Assembly: GCF_041222825.1 (NCBI RefSeq)
Contig: NZ_CP139482.1
Coordinates: 4,221,501-4,285,500, forward strand
Direction: 5' to 3'
DNA length: 64,000 nt
Source: Candidatus Thalassolituus haligoni
GTDB taxonomy: Bacteria > Pseudomonadota > Gammaproteobacteria > Pseudomonadales > Oceanobacteraceae
Positions within the stretch are counted from its first letter, which is position 1; every line of letters begins with the position of its first letter. Shown here in pieces: positions 7,900-17,521 of this stretch. Position numbers and translations under genes: made by a program. The notes under the pieces are model-generated. The model was given only the letters and a program-made list of their open reading frames with translations. It searched no databases and was not told the origin of the DNA.

Positions 7900-9222
7900 A
7901 TGATGAGCCAGGAAAAAAACGACGAACTCAGCCTTGTAAAGGCATCCGACCCGGCGGGCAAACTGTTGCGCCAATACTGGATGCCTGCCGCCTTGTCGGA
8001 AGAACTGGAAAGCGATCGCCCGGTGGTGCCGGTCAACCTGTTGGGCGAAGAACTGGCGCTCTTCCGCAACGAAAACAACGAGCTGGTGCTGATGGATCGT
8101 CATTGCCCGCACCGGGGTGCCGATATGTGTTTTGGCCGCAAAGAAGACGGCGGTATTCGCTGCCCATTCCATGGCTGGAAGTTCGACTCCAGCGGCCAAT
8201 GCCTGGATCAGCCAGCCGAGCCGGAAGGCTCAAAATTCCACGAAAAAATCCGTATCAACACCTACCCGTTGCACGAAGTGAACGGCATTATTTTCGCCTT
8301 TATGGGCAGCGGAGAGCCACCCGCCTTCCCGGACTTCGACTGCTTCAAGGCACCGGACAGCCATGTCTTTGCCTTTAAAGGCCTGTGGGAATGCAACTGG
8401 CTGCAAGCGCTGGAAGTCGGTATCGATCCGGCCCACGCCTCGTTCCTGCACCGCTTTCTGCTGGATGAAGACCCTGAAGACAGCTACGGCAAGCAGTTCC
8501 GCGATACCGCCGCCGATACCAACATCCCCATGACCCAGGTATTACGCGAGTTTGATCGCCCCGAGATTATCGTCAAGGACACCGACTACGGCCTGCGCAT
8601 CATCGCCCTGCGCGACCTGCAAAACGGCACCAGCCATGTACGCCTGACCAACCAGGTTTTCCCTTGCGCCATTACCATTCCCATGTCGAATGAAATGACC
8701 ATCACCCAATGGCACGTCCCCATCGACGACGAAAACTGCTACTGGTTCTCGATGTTCACCAGCTTTGGCAAGCCGGTCGATAAAGACACCATGCGTGCCC
8801 AGCGCCTGCAAGAACACACCCTGCCCGACTACGCCCCGATCCGGAACAAACGCAACCACTATGGTTATAACCGGGCCGAATAGGAAACCCTGACCTGGAC
8901 CGGCATGGGACTGGACATCAACGTTCACGACCAGTGGGCGTGTGAATCCATGGGCAAGATTCAGGATCGCACCAACGAACATCTGGGCACCACCGACAAA
9001 GCCATCATCCAGCATCGGCGCAAACTGCGTAAGGCCATCAAGATTGTCAGCGAAGGCGGCGACCTGAGCGAGTTGCCACTGCAAGTTAACGCGGCCCAGG
9101 CTCAAGCAATCAAAGGCCCTGTCGCCATTGACGCCATCGCCCCGACCCAGGACTGGGAAACCGTATGGCGAACCAGTGACCAGCAGCGCCGCGCCGCCTG
9201 CGACTGGGATGCTGAACGGTAA
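7900..9222 (+). pseudogene. Rieske ring-hydroxylating oxygenase alpha subunit, interrupted by an in-frame TAG
   Basis: The intact frame would encode 440 residues of a phthalate-dioxygenase-type oxygenase. The N-terminal Rieske centre is complete (CPH at 69-71 and CPFH at 88-91), and the mononuclear iron motif D-P-A-H-A-S-F-L-H lies at about 176-184. Codon 328 (8881-8883) is TAG; the same frame then continues without a break through ETLTWTGMGLDINVHDQWA and IQDRTNEHLGTTDKAIIQHR to TAA-free stop TGA-equivalent at 9220-9222. Family members carry a residue such as Gln at the stop site, so CAG to TAG is the simplest lesion. The truncated product would lose the conserved VHDQWACESMG helix, where the remaining acidic iron ligand probably lies. 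Start ATG 7900 follows CAGGAGA; ATG 7903 is equally possible. Sequencing error or suppression are alternatives. Confidence 0.85.
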
Positions 9223-9302
9223 GCGCAAACTCACTTTAACGCGTCAGGATCCCGCCTTGCCCATTGCTAACGGCTGGCAGGCAGACCTGCGAGGAGAACA
9301 CC

Positions 9303-10765
9303 ATGACTGCGGTATTCGACCATGAGAACAGCTTTTCCGGTAGACACAGCCTCTGGAGCGCGGAGCAGGTATCGGCCTGCAAAACCCTGCTCGACACGAT
9401 GCAAACCAACAACCTTGAAGTAATCCGGGTGTCATTTGTTGACCAGCACGGTGTACTGCGAGGAAAAACCATCGTTGCCAGCGGCCTGGCTTCAGCCTTG
9501 AGCAAAGGCATCACCATGAGCTCGACCATGCTGCTGAAAGACACCTCGCACCGCACCGTGTTTTCCGTCTGGCAAGACGATGCCGGGTTTGGTGAAGGGC
9601 AAATGACCGGAGCCAGCGACGTGCTGATGTTGCCCGACCCTACCACCTTCAAGATATTGCCGTGGTCTCCTCACACCGGCTGGATACTGGCCGATCTGTA
9701 TCAAACCGATGGCACACCGGTTGAACTGTCGACCCGCGCCATTCTGAAACAAGCCCAGCAACAGCTCAACGCCACGGGTTATGAATTTATTGCCGGGCTG
9801 GAAGTGGAATTTCATGTTTTTCGCACCATCGACAAACCACGGAACCATAATGATGCCGGTCAGCCAGGAACACCGCCCACCACCGAACTGCTGAATCAGG
9901 GTTACCAATATCTGACCGAAGAACGTTACGACGAAATGGAAGACGTCTTCGACCTGATCCGCCGTAACGCCCAGGGTCTGGGTTTACCGGTACGCTCACT
10001 GGAAGTGGAATTTGGCCCCAGCCAGTTCGAAGTCACCTTTGACCCGGCTCCGGCGCTGCAACAAGCCGACAACATGGTGCTGTTCCGCTCCATGGTCAAA
10101 CAGGTGTGCCAGCGCAACGGCCTGCACGCCACTTTTATGTGTCGGCCACGCTTTGAAGACTCCATGGCCAGTGGCTGGCACCTGCACCAGTCCATTGTGG
10201 CGCTGGACAGCGGCAAAAACTGCTTTGAACCCGCTGTTGGCGAACCCATATCTCGCCTCGGCCAACACTGGATTGCCGGTATTCTGGCCCACGCCAAAGC
10301 CAGCTGTGTGTTATCCACGCCGACCATTAACGGCTACAAACGCTATCGACCGTTTACCCTGGCACCGGACCGCATTCAATGGGGCAAAGACAATCGCGGC
10401 GCCATGGTGCGTTGCCTCGCCAACCCCGGAGACAACGCCAGCCGCATTGAAAACCGCGTCGGCGAACCGGCCGCCAACCCTTACCTGTATTGTATCTCGC
10501 CTCCCAGATCATCAGTGGTATGGATGGCGTCAAGCGCCAACTGGAACCACCAGAGCCGGTTTCCAATCCCTACGACAGCAGTGCCGAAACCCTGCCGCAA
10601 TGCCTGATGGATGCCGTGACACTGTTCGAAACCAGCGAGCTGTACCGCCAGTCATTCGGCACCACTTTCGTGAATTATTACAGCCATATCAAAAAAGCAG
10701 AATGGAACCGCTATCTGACGACCGTTTCGGAATGGGAAGAGCGGGAATACTTTACTTTGTTCTAA
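9303..10765 (+). pseudogene. Glutamine-synthetase-like gamma-glutamyl ligase, frameshifted by a 5-bp duplication
   Basis: Members of this glutamine-synthetase-fold family ligate glutamate to ammonia or to an organic amine. Visible motifs are EFIAGLEVEFHVF, LEVEFGPSQFEVTF, GWHLHQSI and the substrate-site segment NGYKRYRPFTLAPDRIQWGKDNRGAMVR. In the frame from ATG 9303 the family sequence runs to NPYLY, then changes to unrelated residues and stops at 10607. The proper C-terminus (LASQIISGMDGVKRQLEPPE to EREYFTLF) is in another frame up to 10765. At the junction TGTAT is present twice in tandem (10486-10490, 10491-10495); removing one copy restores a 485-residue protein. The family resemblance is to amine-glutamylating enzymes rather than to housekeeping GlnA, but this cannot be settled by eye. 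Confidence 0.85.
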
Positions 10766-10809
10766 CCGGCAATGAATACCGAATAATACATACACAGGCA
10801 GAGGTCTAT

Positions 10810-11169
10810 ATGCCCCATCTGGTCATTGAATACGCTCGTAAAATAGAGCATCAAACAGCGCTCCAGCCACTGCTGCAACAGCTGTTCGAGGCCGCCTGCA
10901 AGGGTGGCATTATCCAGCCGCAAGACCTCAAGCTACGGGCGCTACCCTACGACCAGTTTTTGCTGCGAACACCGGACGAAACCTTCCTGCACATCACCCT
11001 GTCGCTCCTGGAAGGACGCACCGACACACAAAAAGAACAACTCGCCATCAACCTCCGGCAGGTGCTGACAGAGCAATTACCCAACGTCACCAGTCTGAGT
11101 ATCGACATTCGGGATATGAATGCCATCGCCTACAAAAAACGGCTGCTACCGTTACATAACCCGGAATAA
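10810..11169 (+). CDS. CHMI-family tautomerase (5-carboxymethyl-2-hydroxymuconate isomerase-like)
   Basis: A 119-residue protein that begins MPHLVIEYA, giving the N-terminal proline after Met removal that serves as catalytic base in this superfamily. The rest matches the CHMI layout (HITLSLLEGRTDTQKEQLAINL, LSIDIRDMN). CHMI (HpaF) acts in homoprotocatechuate meta-cleavage, moving a double bond in the ring-opened product. Here it closes the operon, 44 bp after the GS-like gene, with GAGG before ATG 10810. No ring-cleavage dioxygenase is present locally, so the true substrate is uncertain. The upstream part of this open frame, inside the GS-like gene, is not coding. Confidence 0.8.
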   Translation: MPHLVIEYARKIEHQTALQPLLQQLFEAACKGGIIQPQDLKLRALPYDQFLLRTPDETFLHITLSLLEGRTDTQKEQLAINLRQVLTEQLPNVTSLSIDIRDMNAIAYKKRLLPLHNPE

Positions 11170-11186
11170 TTTACCCGGTTGCTCAC

Positions 11187-14100
11187 TCATCCAGACACGC
11201 GATAGCCTGAGTCCAGCTCGCTGATTCCCAGTCCGCTCTTTTTGATCACCCGAAGCTGGGTTGGAATACGTTCTTTCATGGCTTCAATATGGCTGATCAC
11301 GCCAATCATTTTGCCGGAGGCGTTGAGGTTATCCAGCGCGTCGAGGGCGATATCCAGCGTTTCGCTGTCCAGCGTGCCAAAGCCTTCATCCAGAAACAGC
11401 GAGTCGATGCTGGTTTTGTGGCTCACCAGATCAGCAAGCGCCAGTGCCAGTGCCAGACTCACCAAAAAGCTTTCGCCGCCAGACAGGGTATTGGTGTCCC
11501 GTTCGCTATCTCCCTGCCAGGTGTCCAGTACGGCTAGTTCCAGACTGGCGTTTTGCTTGCGCCGCAGCAGGTAACGACCGTGCAGCCGTTGCAGCTGTTG
11601 GTTCGCCAGATAAACCAGATTATCCAGTGTGAGCCCTTGGGCAAACTTGCGGAATTTATCGCCGTTTTGCGAACCGATCAGCGAATGCAGCGAGTGAATA
11701 TCATCGTAGTGGCGGGTGTATTCGGCAATTTTTTCGAACAGCGCTTGCTGGCCCAGGCGGCGGGACTGATCCGAAGTGAGTTCGTGACTGATTTCGCCAT
11801 CGCGTTTGGCCAGCTGCTCGGACACCCCGTTCAGCGCTGTCAGTTGCGCTTCAACGTCTGCTGGCGGCATTGACTGGTAGTCAGCGGCCTGTGGGTTTTC
11901 CAGAACTGCCTTCAACGCTTGTTCAGCATGATCGAGCAAGGCCTTGGCGCGTTCGAGTTCGCTGTCCAGTTGCTGCTTTTGTGCCGTCAGTAACTGGCGT
12001 TCCGGTTCAGACAACAGTGCTTGCTGAAAAGCCGCTTCGTTATCAAACGGGCTGGCCGTCAACAGCGACAGCCAGTTCGCTTGCTGTGCTTGCAGCCGGA
12101 TTTGCAACCCATTGAGGCTGTGTTGCTGGTTGTTCAACTCTGCCACCAGCGCTTGATGGTGGCTGGATATTGCGTGGTGCTTACTCTGTGCGGTGTTGTA
12201 GTCGGACTCGGTTCCTTGAAGGCGTTGCAGGCTCTTTTCCCGCTCTTCCCGCACAATGTTGTCGCCAAACAGGTCATGACGTCGAGCTCGAAGTAACTGC
12301 AACGACTGGCTCAGCTGCGTCTGCTCTTGCTGCAGCTGAGCCAGTTGCTGGCTGCCTTCATTCAGCTGCTGCTGGCTGTGTTTCTGATCAGTGTCCAGAC
12401 GGTTCAGACTGACCTTGAGCTGTTCTTTTTCCTGGCTATAAGCATCCCATTGCCCGGCATCCTGCTGCCTGGCGGCCAGCCACGACTGTAATGGTTCCGG
12501 CCCGGACTCTGGCGCTAATACCAACGGTGGCAGCTGATAACCTTGCTCACTCAGTTGCGCGGCAAAAGTCTGCCGCAGCGAGGTCAGCTGCCCTGTTGTC
12601 TTGGCCTGTTGCTGCTGGCTGTCGGCCAGATTCTGGCGGGTGTTAGCAATAGATTGTTCGGTCAATTTCAGCGCTGCGCGCCATTGTTCCACCTGCCGTT
12701 GTGCAGTATCACGTTGCTGTTTGCTGTCATCGTACTGCTGGCGCAGGGCTTTCAGTTGCTGAATGGCGTTGGTGTAGTATTGCTGCTTGGCTTTTTCGTT
12801 GTCTTCGTACTGCTGCAATGCCACGGCATCGGTAATGGAGCCGTCGAAATTCAGGCTTGCCGCCCCCTGTAACCATTGTTGTTCCAAACTGGCGTGCTCG
12901 GTCTGGATCGTCGTCAGGCGTTGTGTCACGTCTTGCAGATAGCGCTCGATGGACTTGAGCGTCTCTTTGGCTTCCAGCCCCTGCTCTCTGATCACGCTGA
13001 GCGCTTGTTCGGCGGCCTCTTTGTTTTGGATGTTGTGCGACGCGCTGTTTTGCCCGCCGGTTAACCCATCGGTGGGCAGCCCTGGATGCAACGTTAGATG
13101 CAACGCTGGATGCTCATGGGAGCCACATAAAGGACACTCCTCTCCTGCCTGTAACGCCGTTCGGTAATGAGCCAACTGTTCATCCTGAGTCACCAGCTTG
13201 CTCAATGCCTTTACCAGCTGTTCTTGCTGTTGAAACCGCTGTAGCAGCTGGGTACGCGTCTGCTCAACCATGGCGTAACGGCCCCGTTCGACTTGTTCCG
13301 TTGTTTGCTTGTCTTGCCGCTCCTTTGCAAGCTGTTGCCACTGACGGCGGATTTGCTGCATTTTCAACAGCACCGCATAGTGAGCCGTCAGCTGATCACG
13401 CTGTTGCTCCAGTGCATCCAGATGGCCATGTTCACTGGTGGCCCCCATCAGCCGGTGATTGGCCTGTTGCCAGGCCTGTTCTTTATTCAATGCGTCGGCC
13501 TGAGCCGCCAGATAGTGCTGTTCGTCCTGAGCCTGTGTGTTTTGCTGTTGGGCCAGCTGTTGCAGCACGCTGGATTCTTTTTCGGCCAACTGACTCAGCA
13601 GCTGCTGTGCGTCCTGAATCTGCCGCGCCTGCAACTGCCATTGGCCCAGATGCTGTTTTAACGACTGGTCAGCCGGATGCTGCTGTAAATAGTGCTCAAC
13701 GGTTTTGAGCTGCTGCGTCTGGTGCTGAATCTGCTCATGCAGTAATGCCAGTTGCTGCTGGCACGTCTCTTTTTTATCACTGAACGCTTTGATACGACCG
13801 TTTCTGTCGTGCAGTTTTTCCTGCTCGGCAGCGATCTGCTGATCCAGCGGCACAACGTGATCATTCAACAATCGTTCTTGCTGTTCATGGCGCACTTTTG
13901 CCGCCTGCAGCAGCACGCCCTGCTGCGCAAACTGTTCTGCGGCGGTTGTCATTTGCGTTGTCAGGGTTTGTTCTTGTGCCTGTTTTTCACGGCAGAGTGC
14001 CTGACTCTGCTCGACTTGCTCGCGAGTGGCGCTTAACAGAGTGAACGGGGTATTCAACTGCACCGCCGGTTCACTTTGCTGCAAGCGTTGCATCTCTGGC

Positions 14101-14930
14101 TCAGCGGCAGTCTGTTGGGCTTTCGCGGCCTGCAAGCGTTTGGTATTGGTAGTTTTATGCTGTTGGGCCAAATCGTGCTGTTGCCACCAGTCACGATGAG
14201 CAGACGTAGCAGCCAGCTTGAGCCTGTGCACCTCTTGCTGTTGCTGCAGCCGGATTAACTCCTCCTGTAACTGCTGTTGCTGGTCTGCGGTCAGCAGTTG
14301 CACACCGTTGGCTTGTGACTCCAACTCGGCCAGTGTTTGCCTGGCCTGTGAATACTGTTCATGCACACGCACGGAAATCTGGCCATAGATTTCCGTGCCG
14401 GTCAGTTCTTCCAGCAGCTCTGCTCGCTCACCTTCTTTGGCATTCAGAAAGGCCGCAAACTGCCCCTGGGACAACAACATGGATTTGGTAAAACGGGAGA
14501 AATCCAGCCCGGTAATGGCTTCAATCATCTCTCCTTTAGGGCGTACCTGAGTCGCCAACACCTTGCCGCTGGCCACTTCTGCCAGCTCGACATCGGCCTG
14601 TTGCAGATTGCCATCGGCCTTGCCACGCGAACGGCGCATGCTCCAGTGCGCCCGATAAGCCGTACCTTTTACCTCAAACTGCACTTCCGCCGAACACTCT
14701 GCGGTACCTCGCGTCATGATCTCGTTGGAGGACGACGTAACTTGCCCCAGCCTGGGCGTCTGATGGTAGAGCGCCAGACAGATGGCATCGAGCAAGGTGG
14801 TTTTACCGGCCCCGGTGGGGCCGGTGATGGCAAACAAGCCGTTATCAACAAATGGCGGTTGGGTGAAGTCGATTTTCCACGCGCCTTTGAGCGAATTCAG
14901 ATTCTTGAACTGAAGGCTTAAAATCTTCAT
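11187..14930 (-). CDS. sbcC: SbcC, ATPase subunit of the SbcCD nuclease
   Basis: A 1,247-residue SMC/Rad50-like ATPase that, with SbcD, opens and cuts DNA hairpins and processes double-strand ends. The N-terminal Walker A is GPTGAGKTTLLDAICLALYH at about residues 37-56. Long Gln-rich coiled coils flank the zinc hook CPLC near residue 600. The C-terminus has the ABC signature LSGGESFLVSLALALALADL and the Walker B SLFLDEGFGTLDSETLDIAL. The length is somewhat above the E. coli protein but within family range. The start overlaps the sbcD stop as ATGA, showing translational coupling. The opposite-strand reading frames inside this gene are by-products of its Gln/Leu-rich composition. Confidence 0.96.
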   Translation of the reverse strand: MKILSLQFKNLNSLKGAWKIDFTQPPFVDNGLFAITGPTGAGKTTLLDAICLALYHQTPRLGQVTSSSNEIMTRGTAECSAEVQFEVKGTAYRAHWSMRRSRGKADGNLQQADVELAEVASGKVLATQVRPKGEMIEAITGLDFSRFTKSMLLSQGQFAAFLNAKEGERAELLEELTGTEIYGQISVRVHEQYSQARQTLAELESQANGVQLLTADQQQQLQEELIRLQQQQEVHRLKLAATSAHRDWWQQHDLAQQHKTTNTKRLQAAKAQQTAAEPEMQRLQQSEPAVQLNTPFTLLSATREQVEQSQALCREKQAQEQTLTTQMTTAAEQFAQQGVLLQAAKVRHEQQERLLNDHVVPLDQQIAAEQEKLHDRNGRIKAFSDKKETCQQQLALLHEQIQHQTQQLKTVEHYLQQHPADQSLKQHLGQWQLQARQIQDAQQLLSQLAEKESSVLQQLAQQQNTQAQDEQHYLAAQADALNKEQAWQQANHRLMGATSEHGHLDALEQQRDQLTAHYAVLLKMQQIRRQWQQLAKERQDKQTTEQVERGRYAMVEQTRTQLLQRFQQQEQLVKALSKLVTQDEQLAHYRTALQAGEECPLCGSHEHPALHLTLHPGLPTDGLTGGQNSASHNIQNKEAAEQALSVIREQGLEAKETLKSIERYLQDVTQRLTTIQTEHASLEQQWLQGAASLNFDGSITDAVALQQYEDNEKAKQQYYTNAIQQLKALRQQYDDSKQQRDTAQRQVEQWRAALKLTEQSIANTRQNLADSQQQQAKTTGQLTSLRQTFAAQLSEQGYQLPPLVLAPESGPEPLQSWLAARQQDAGQWDAYSQEKEQLKVSLNRLDTDQKHSQQQLNEGSQQLAQLQQEQTQLSQSLQLLRARRHDLFGDNIVREEREKSLQRLQGTESDYNTAQSKHHAISSHHQALVAELNNQQHSLNGLQIRLQAQQANWLSLLTASPFDNEAAFQQALLSEPERQLLTAQKQQLDSELERAKALLDHAEQALKAVLENPQAADYQSMPPADVEAQLTALNGVSEQLAKRDGEISHELTSDQSRRLGQQALFEKIAEYTRHYDDIHSLHSLIGSQNGDKFRKFAQGLTLDNLVYLANQQLQRLHGRYLLRRKQNASLELAVLDTWQGDSERDTNTLSGGESFLVSLALALALADLVSHKTSIDSLFLDEGFGTLDSETLDIALDALDNLNASGKMIGVISHIEAMKERIPTQLRVIKKSGLGISELDSGYRVSG

Positions 14931-16201
14931 GACGTGTGCTCCGGGTGCTCGATTTCCGCGAGGATCTGCCGAAACTGCGCTTCGATTCTTGTCCGTCGGG
15001 CTTGCTCCGTTTCGCCGTCAAAGGTTTCCAGTGCCAATCGTTTGGCAAAGACATCGGCTGGGGTTAACTCCGCCAGCGTTTCTCGCACCTGCTGAGTTAA
15101 CCCCTGCCGGGCGGTATTACGTGCACGACGCAGCTGCAACACCTCCACCGCCAGGCCATCGGTCAAGACTTGGATGCGTTGCGGCAAATCGGCGAGGTAG
15201 TCCTGCCCCTCTACCTCAATACACAACCAGACCGGTTCAGTTGGCGGTACATGAGCGTAGGTTTTTAACGCTGCTTCGATCGCGACAAGATCCCCTTTGA
15301 TCACTGCCAGTGCCTGAAAGACAGGGACTTCCAGCGGCGTGATCGCTACGGTTTTAGCCGCTGCAAACTCCACCATCAATACCTGTTTGGTGGTTTTCAG
15401 CTCGTCAAAACTGAGCGGAATAGGCGAACCGCTATAACGAATATGCTCGGTTTTGGCGACCCGCTGAGGCCGGTGAATATGCCCCAGGGCAATGTAATCC
15501 GCCGGCGGGAAACCATCCGCCGCAAAGCCATCCAGCGAACCGATGTAAATATCTCGCACCGAATCCGACTGACTGACCCCGAGTGCGGTCAAATGACCGG
15601 TAGCAATCACCGGTACGTCGAGTTGTTTGGCCGTTTTGAGCGCCAGCGCCGCCTGATACAACTGATGATAGTGCTGCTTGATCGCCTCGCCTAACGCCTG
15701 ACGCTTCTCCAGCCCGGATTCCCCCGCGCTGCTCTGCAACACATCCCGAGGGCGGATAAACGGAATCGCACACACGATCGCGCCCGTATTGCCGTGGCGG
15801 TCGTTAAGCTCAATAATTTGATCATGGGCTTGAGCCTGGCTTTGGGTGCCGAGCTCCTGGCTGTGTGCTAACGCCTGTACGCTGGCAACGACATAGGTAT
15901 TCAGGCATGCCACCAACTGTTTTGATTCGTTCAGGGTCGATACCGAATCGTGATTGCCACCCAACACCACCAAGGTACAGCGGCACTGACTGATCGCGAC
16001 GATAAAGCGGTTGTACATTTCTCGTGCATAACTCGGTGGCGTGCCGGTATCGAAAATATCCCCCGCCACAATCACTGCGTCGATTTCCTCGACCCGCACC
16101 TGCTCCAGTAACCAATTCAAAAACGCCTGATGCTCGGCCTTGCGACTCTTGGTAAAAAAGCTCTGACCCAGGTGCCAGTCAGACGTATGCAGAATTTTCA
16201 T
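14927..16201 (-). CDS. sbcD: SbcD, Mre11-type nuclease subunit
   Basis: A 424-residue metallophosphoesterase forming the nuclease half of SbcCD. The phosphoesterase motifs are all present: TSDWHLGQ (residues 6-13), VIVAGDIFDTG, VVLGGNHDS, and GHIHRPQ, which supply the Asp, His and Asn metal ligands. The C-terminal part would bind the base of the SbcC coiled coils. It is the first gene of a two-gene operon with sbcC, overlapping by four bases. The order sbcD-sbcC is normal for Gammaproteobacteria. Confidence 0.96.
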   Translation of the reverse strand: MKILHTSDWHLGQSFFTKSRKAEHQAFLNWLLEQVRVEEIDAVIVAGDIFDTGTPPSYAREMYNRFIVAISQCRCTLVVLGGNHDSVSTLNESKQLVACLNTYVVASVQALAHSQELGTQSQAQAHDQIIELNDRHGNTGAIVCAIPFIRPRDVLQSSAGESGLEKRQALGEAIKQHYHQLYQAALALKTAKQLDVPVIATGHLTALGVSQSDSVRDIYIGSLDGFAADGFPPADYIALGHIHRPQRVAKTEHIRYSGSPIPLSFDELKTTKQVLMVEFAAAKTVAITPLEVPVFQALAVIKGDLVAIEAALKTYAHVPPTEPVWLCIEVEGQDYLADLPQRIQVLTDGLAVEVLQLRRARNTARQGLTQQVRETLAELTPADVFAKRLALETFDGETEQARRTRIEAQFRQILAEIEHPEHTS

Positions 16202-16431
16202 GCCGCTTATCCGTAACCATGAATGAATGGCGGATAGACTATCACAGAGAGGTGGAACGGATGGTCAGGCGAGGGGTCACCTATTGCTCTACGAAGCGCA
16301 CGGGCCGCTGGCCCGCATCGACAACGATTGATACGCTTCTGTATGACCGACGGCACTCACTGAACAGATGCAAACCCACACTGGAAAGACGACAAAAGCG
16401 GAAATGATGTATTCCCGATCAATTCGGATCA
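16202..16431. other. Intergenic region between sbcD and talB
   Basis: About 230 bp upstream of sbcD and downstream of talB. I see no convincing gene, strong hairpin terminator or promoter. The small imperfect repeat GATCAATTCGGATC near 16417-16430 is too weak to call. Confidence 0.4.
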
Positions 16432-17382
16432 TTAACCCAGCTTTTCAGTCAGTAAGCCTTCCAGAATTTTCTGGTCTTTTTCGAAACCACGAATCCCTTC
16501 AGCCAGTTTCTCCGTCGCCATGGCGTCCTGGTTCAGATCCCAGCGATATTCGGCTTCCGTCATGATAGCTGGACGCTCAATCACATCGCCTGCGTAGCTC
16601 AGAGCACGGTTCAGCTCACCCTTGGTTTCCGACAGTTCGGTCAGTAATGCCGGGCTGATGGTCAGGCGGTCACAACCGGCCAGGGCCAGAATTTCACCGC
16701 TATTACGGAAACTGGCACCCATCACGACCGTTTGATAGCCATGCTGTTTGAAGTATTGATAAATGCCCGCAACAGAAAGTACGCCGGGTTCTTCCGCCGG
16801 AGCGTAGTCGACGCCCGGGTTGGCTTTTTTGAACCAGTCCAGAATGCGACCCACGAAGGGTGAGATCAGGAAGACGCCAGCTTCGGCACAGGCGCGGGCC
16901 TGGGTAAAGCTGAAAATCAGCGTCAGGTTGCACTGGATGCCTTCTTTTTCCAGGATTTCAGCGGCTTTGATGCCCTCCCAGGTAGCCGCCAGTTTGATCA
17001 GGATACGGTCACGGCCAACGCCTTGTTCTTTATACAACGCCACCAGTCGGCGGGCCTTGTCGATACTGGCAGCGCTGTTGAATGACAGACGGGCATTCAC
17101 TTCGGTCGAAATGCGACCGGGGATGTGTTGCAGAATCGCAGCGCCCATGGCAACCGACAGCCGGTCACAGGCATCATCGATTCGAGTCGCTATGCTGTCT
17201 CCCTCTGCCGCTGCCAGTGAGGCATCGACGGTGGCATCGTACTGGCCGGACTGAACAGCTTTTAACACCAGTGAGGGATTGGTCGTGGCATCTTCCGGTT
17301 TCAGAGTCTGAATGGCAGCCAGGTCGCCAGTGTCGGCAACCAGTGTGCTGTAGTGTTTCAGTTGCGCAAACAGGCTTGGCAT
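16432..17382 (-). CDS. talB: Transaldolase, TalB type
   Basis: A 316-residue pentose-phosphate enzyme that transfers a dihydroxyacetone unit between sedoheptulose-7-phosphate and glyceraldehyde-3-phosphate. The length equals TalB of E. coli. Typical segments are [41 protein letters not shown] with the Schiff-base lysine, [33 protein letters not shown], and [15 protein letters not shown] 17382 follows AAGGAACC; a longer frame to 17475 has no support. The upstream neighbour on the same strand is an orphan sugar-binding protein gene 139 bp away, so co-transcription is possible but not required. Confidence 0.95.
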   Translation of the reverse strand: MPSLFAQLKHYSTLVADTGDLAAIQTLKPEDATTNPSLVLKAVQSGQYDATVDASLAAAEGDSIATRIDDACDRLSVAMGAAILQHIPGRISTEVNARLSFNSAASIDKARRLVALYKEQGVGRDRILIKLAATWEGIKAAEILEKEGIQCNLTLIFSFTQARACAEAGVFLISPFVGRILDWFKKANPGVDYAPAEEPGVLSVAGIYQYFKQHGYQTVVMGASFRNSGEILALAGCDRLTISPALLTELSETKGELNRALSYAGDVIERPAIMTEAEYRWDLNQDAMATEKLAEGIRGFEKDQKILEGLLTEKLG

Positions 17383-17521
17383 AACAGGTTCCTTTTGATC
17401 GTATTGGTGCGGGGTTAGCAGCGGTTGAATTGGGCTGGCCGCAAGCGGTAACAATTGATAACAAATAGTACCCATATGCTGTTCATTTGCCAGCGCAATT
17501 CGGATCCGGGTTTATGACTGG

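Noticed and set aside
10012..10809. 5' part of a long plus-strand frame that ends with the CHMI-like protein
   Set aside because: It overlaps the GS-like gene in another frame and has no protein character; the real start is ATG 10810 with its own ribosome site.
13205..13708. 167-residue plus-strand frame
   Set aside because: Antisense to the coiled-coil region of sbcC; caused by its repetitive Gln/Leu codons.
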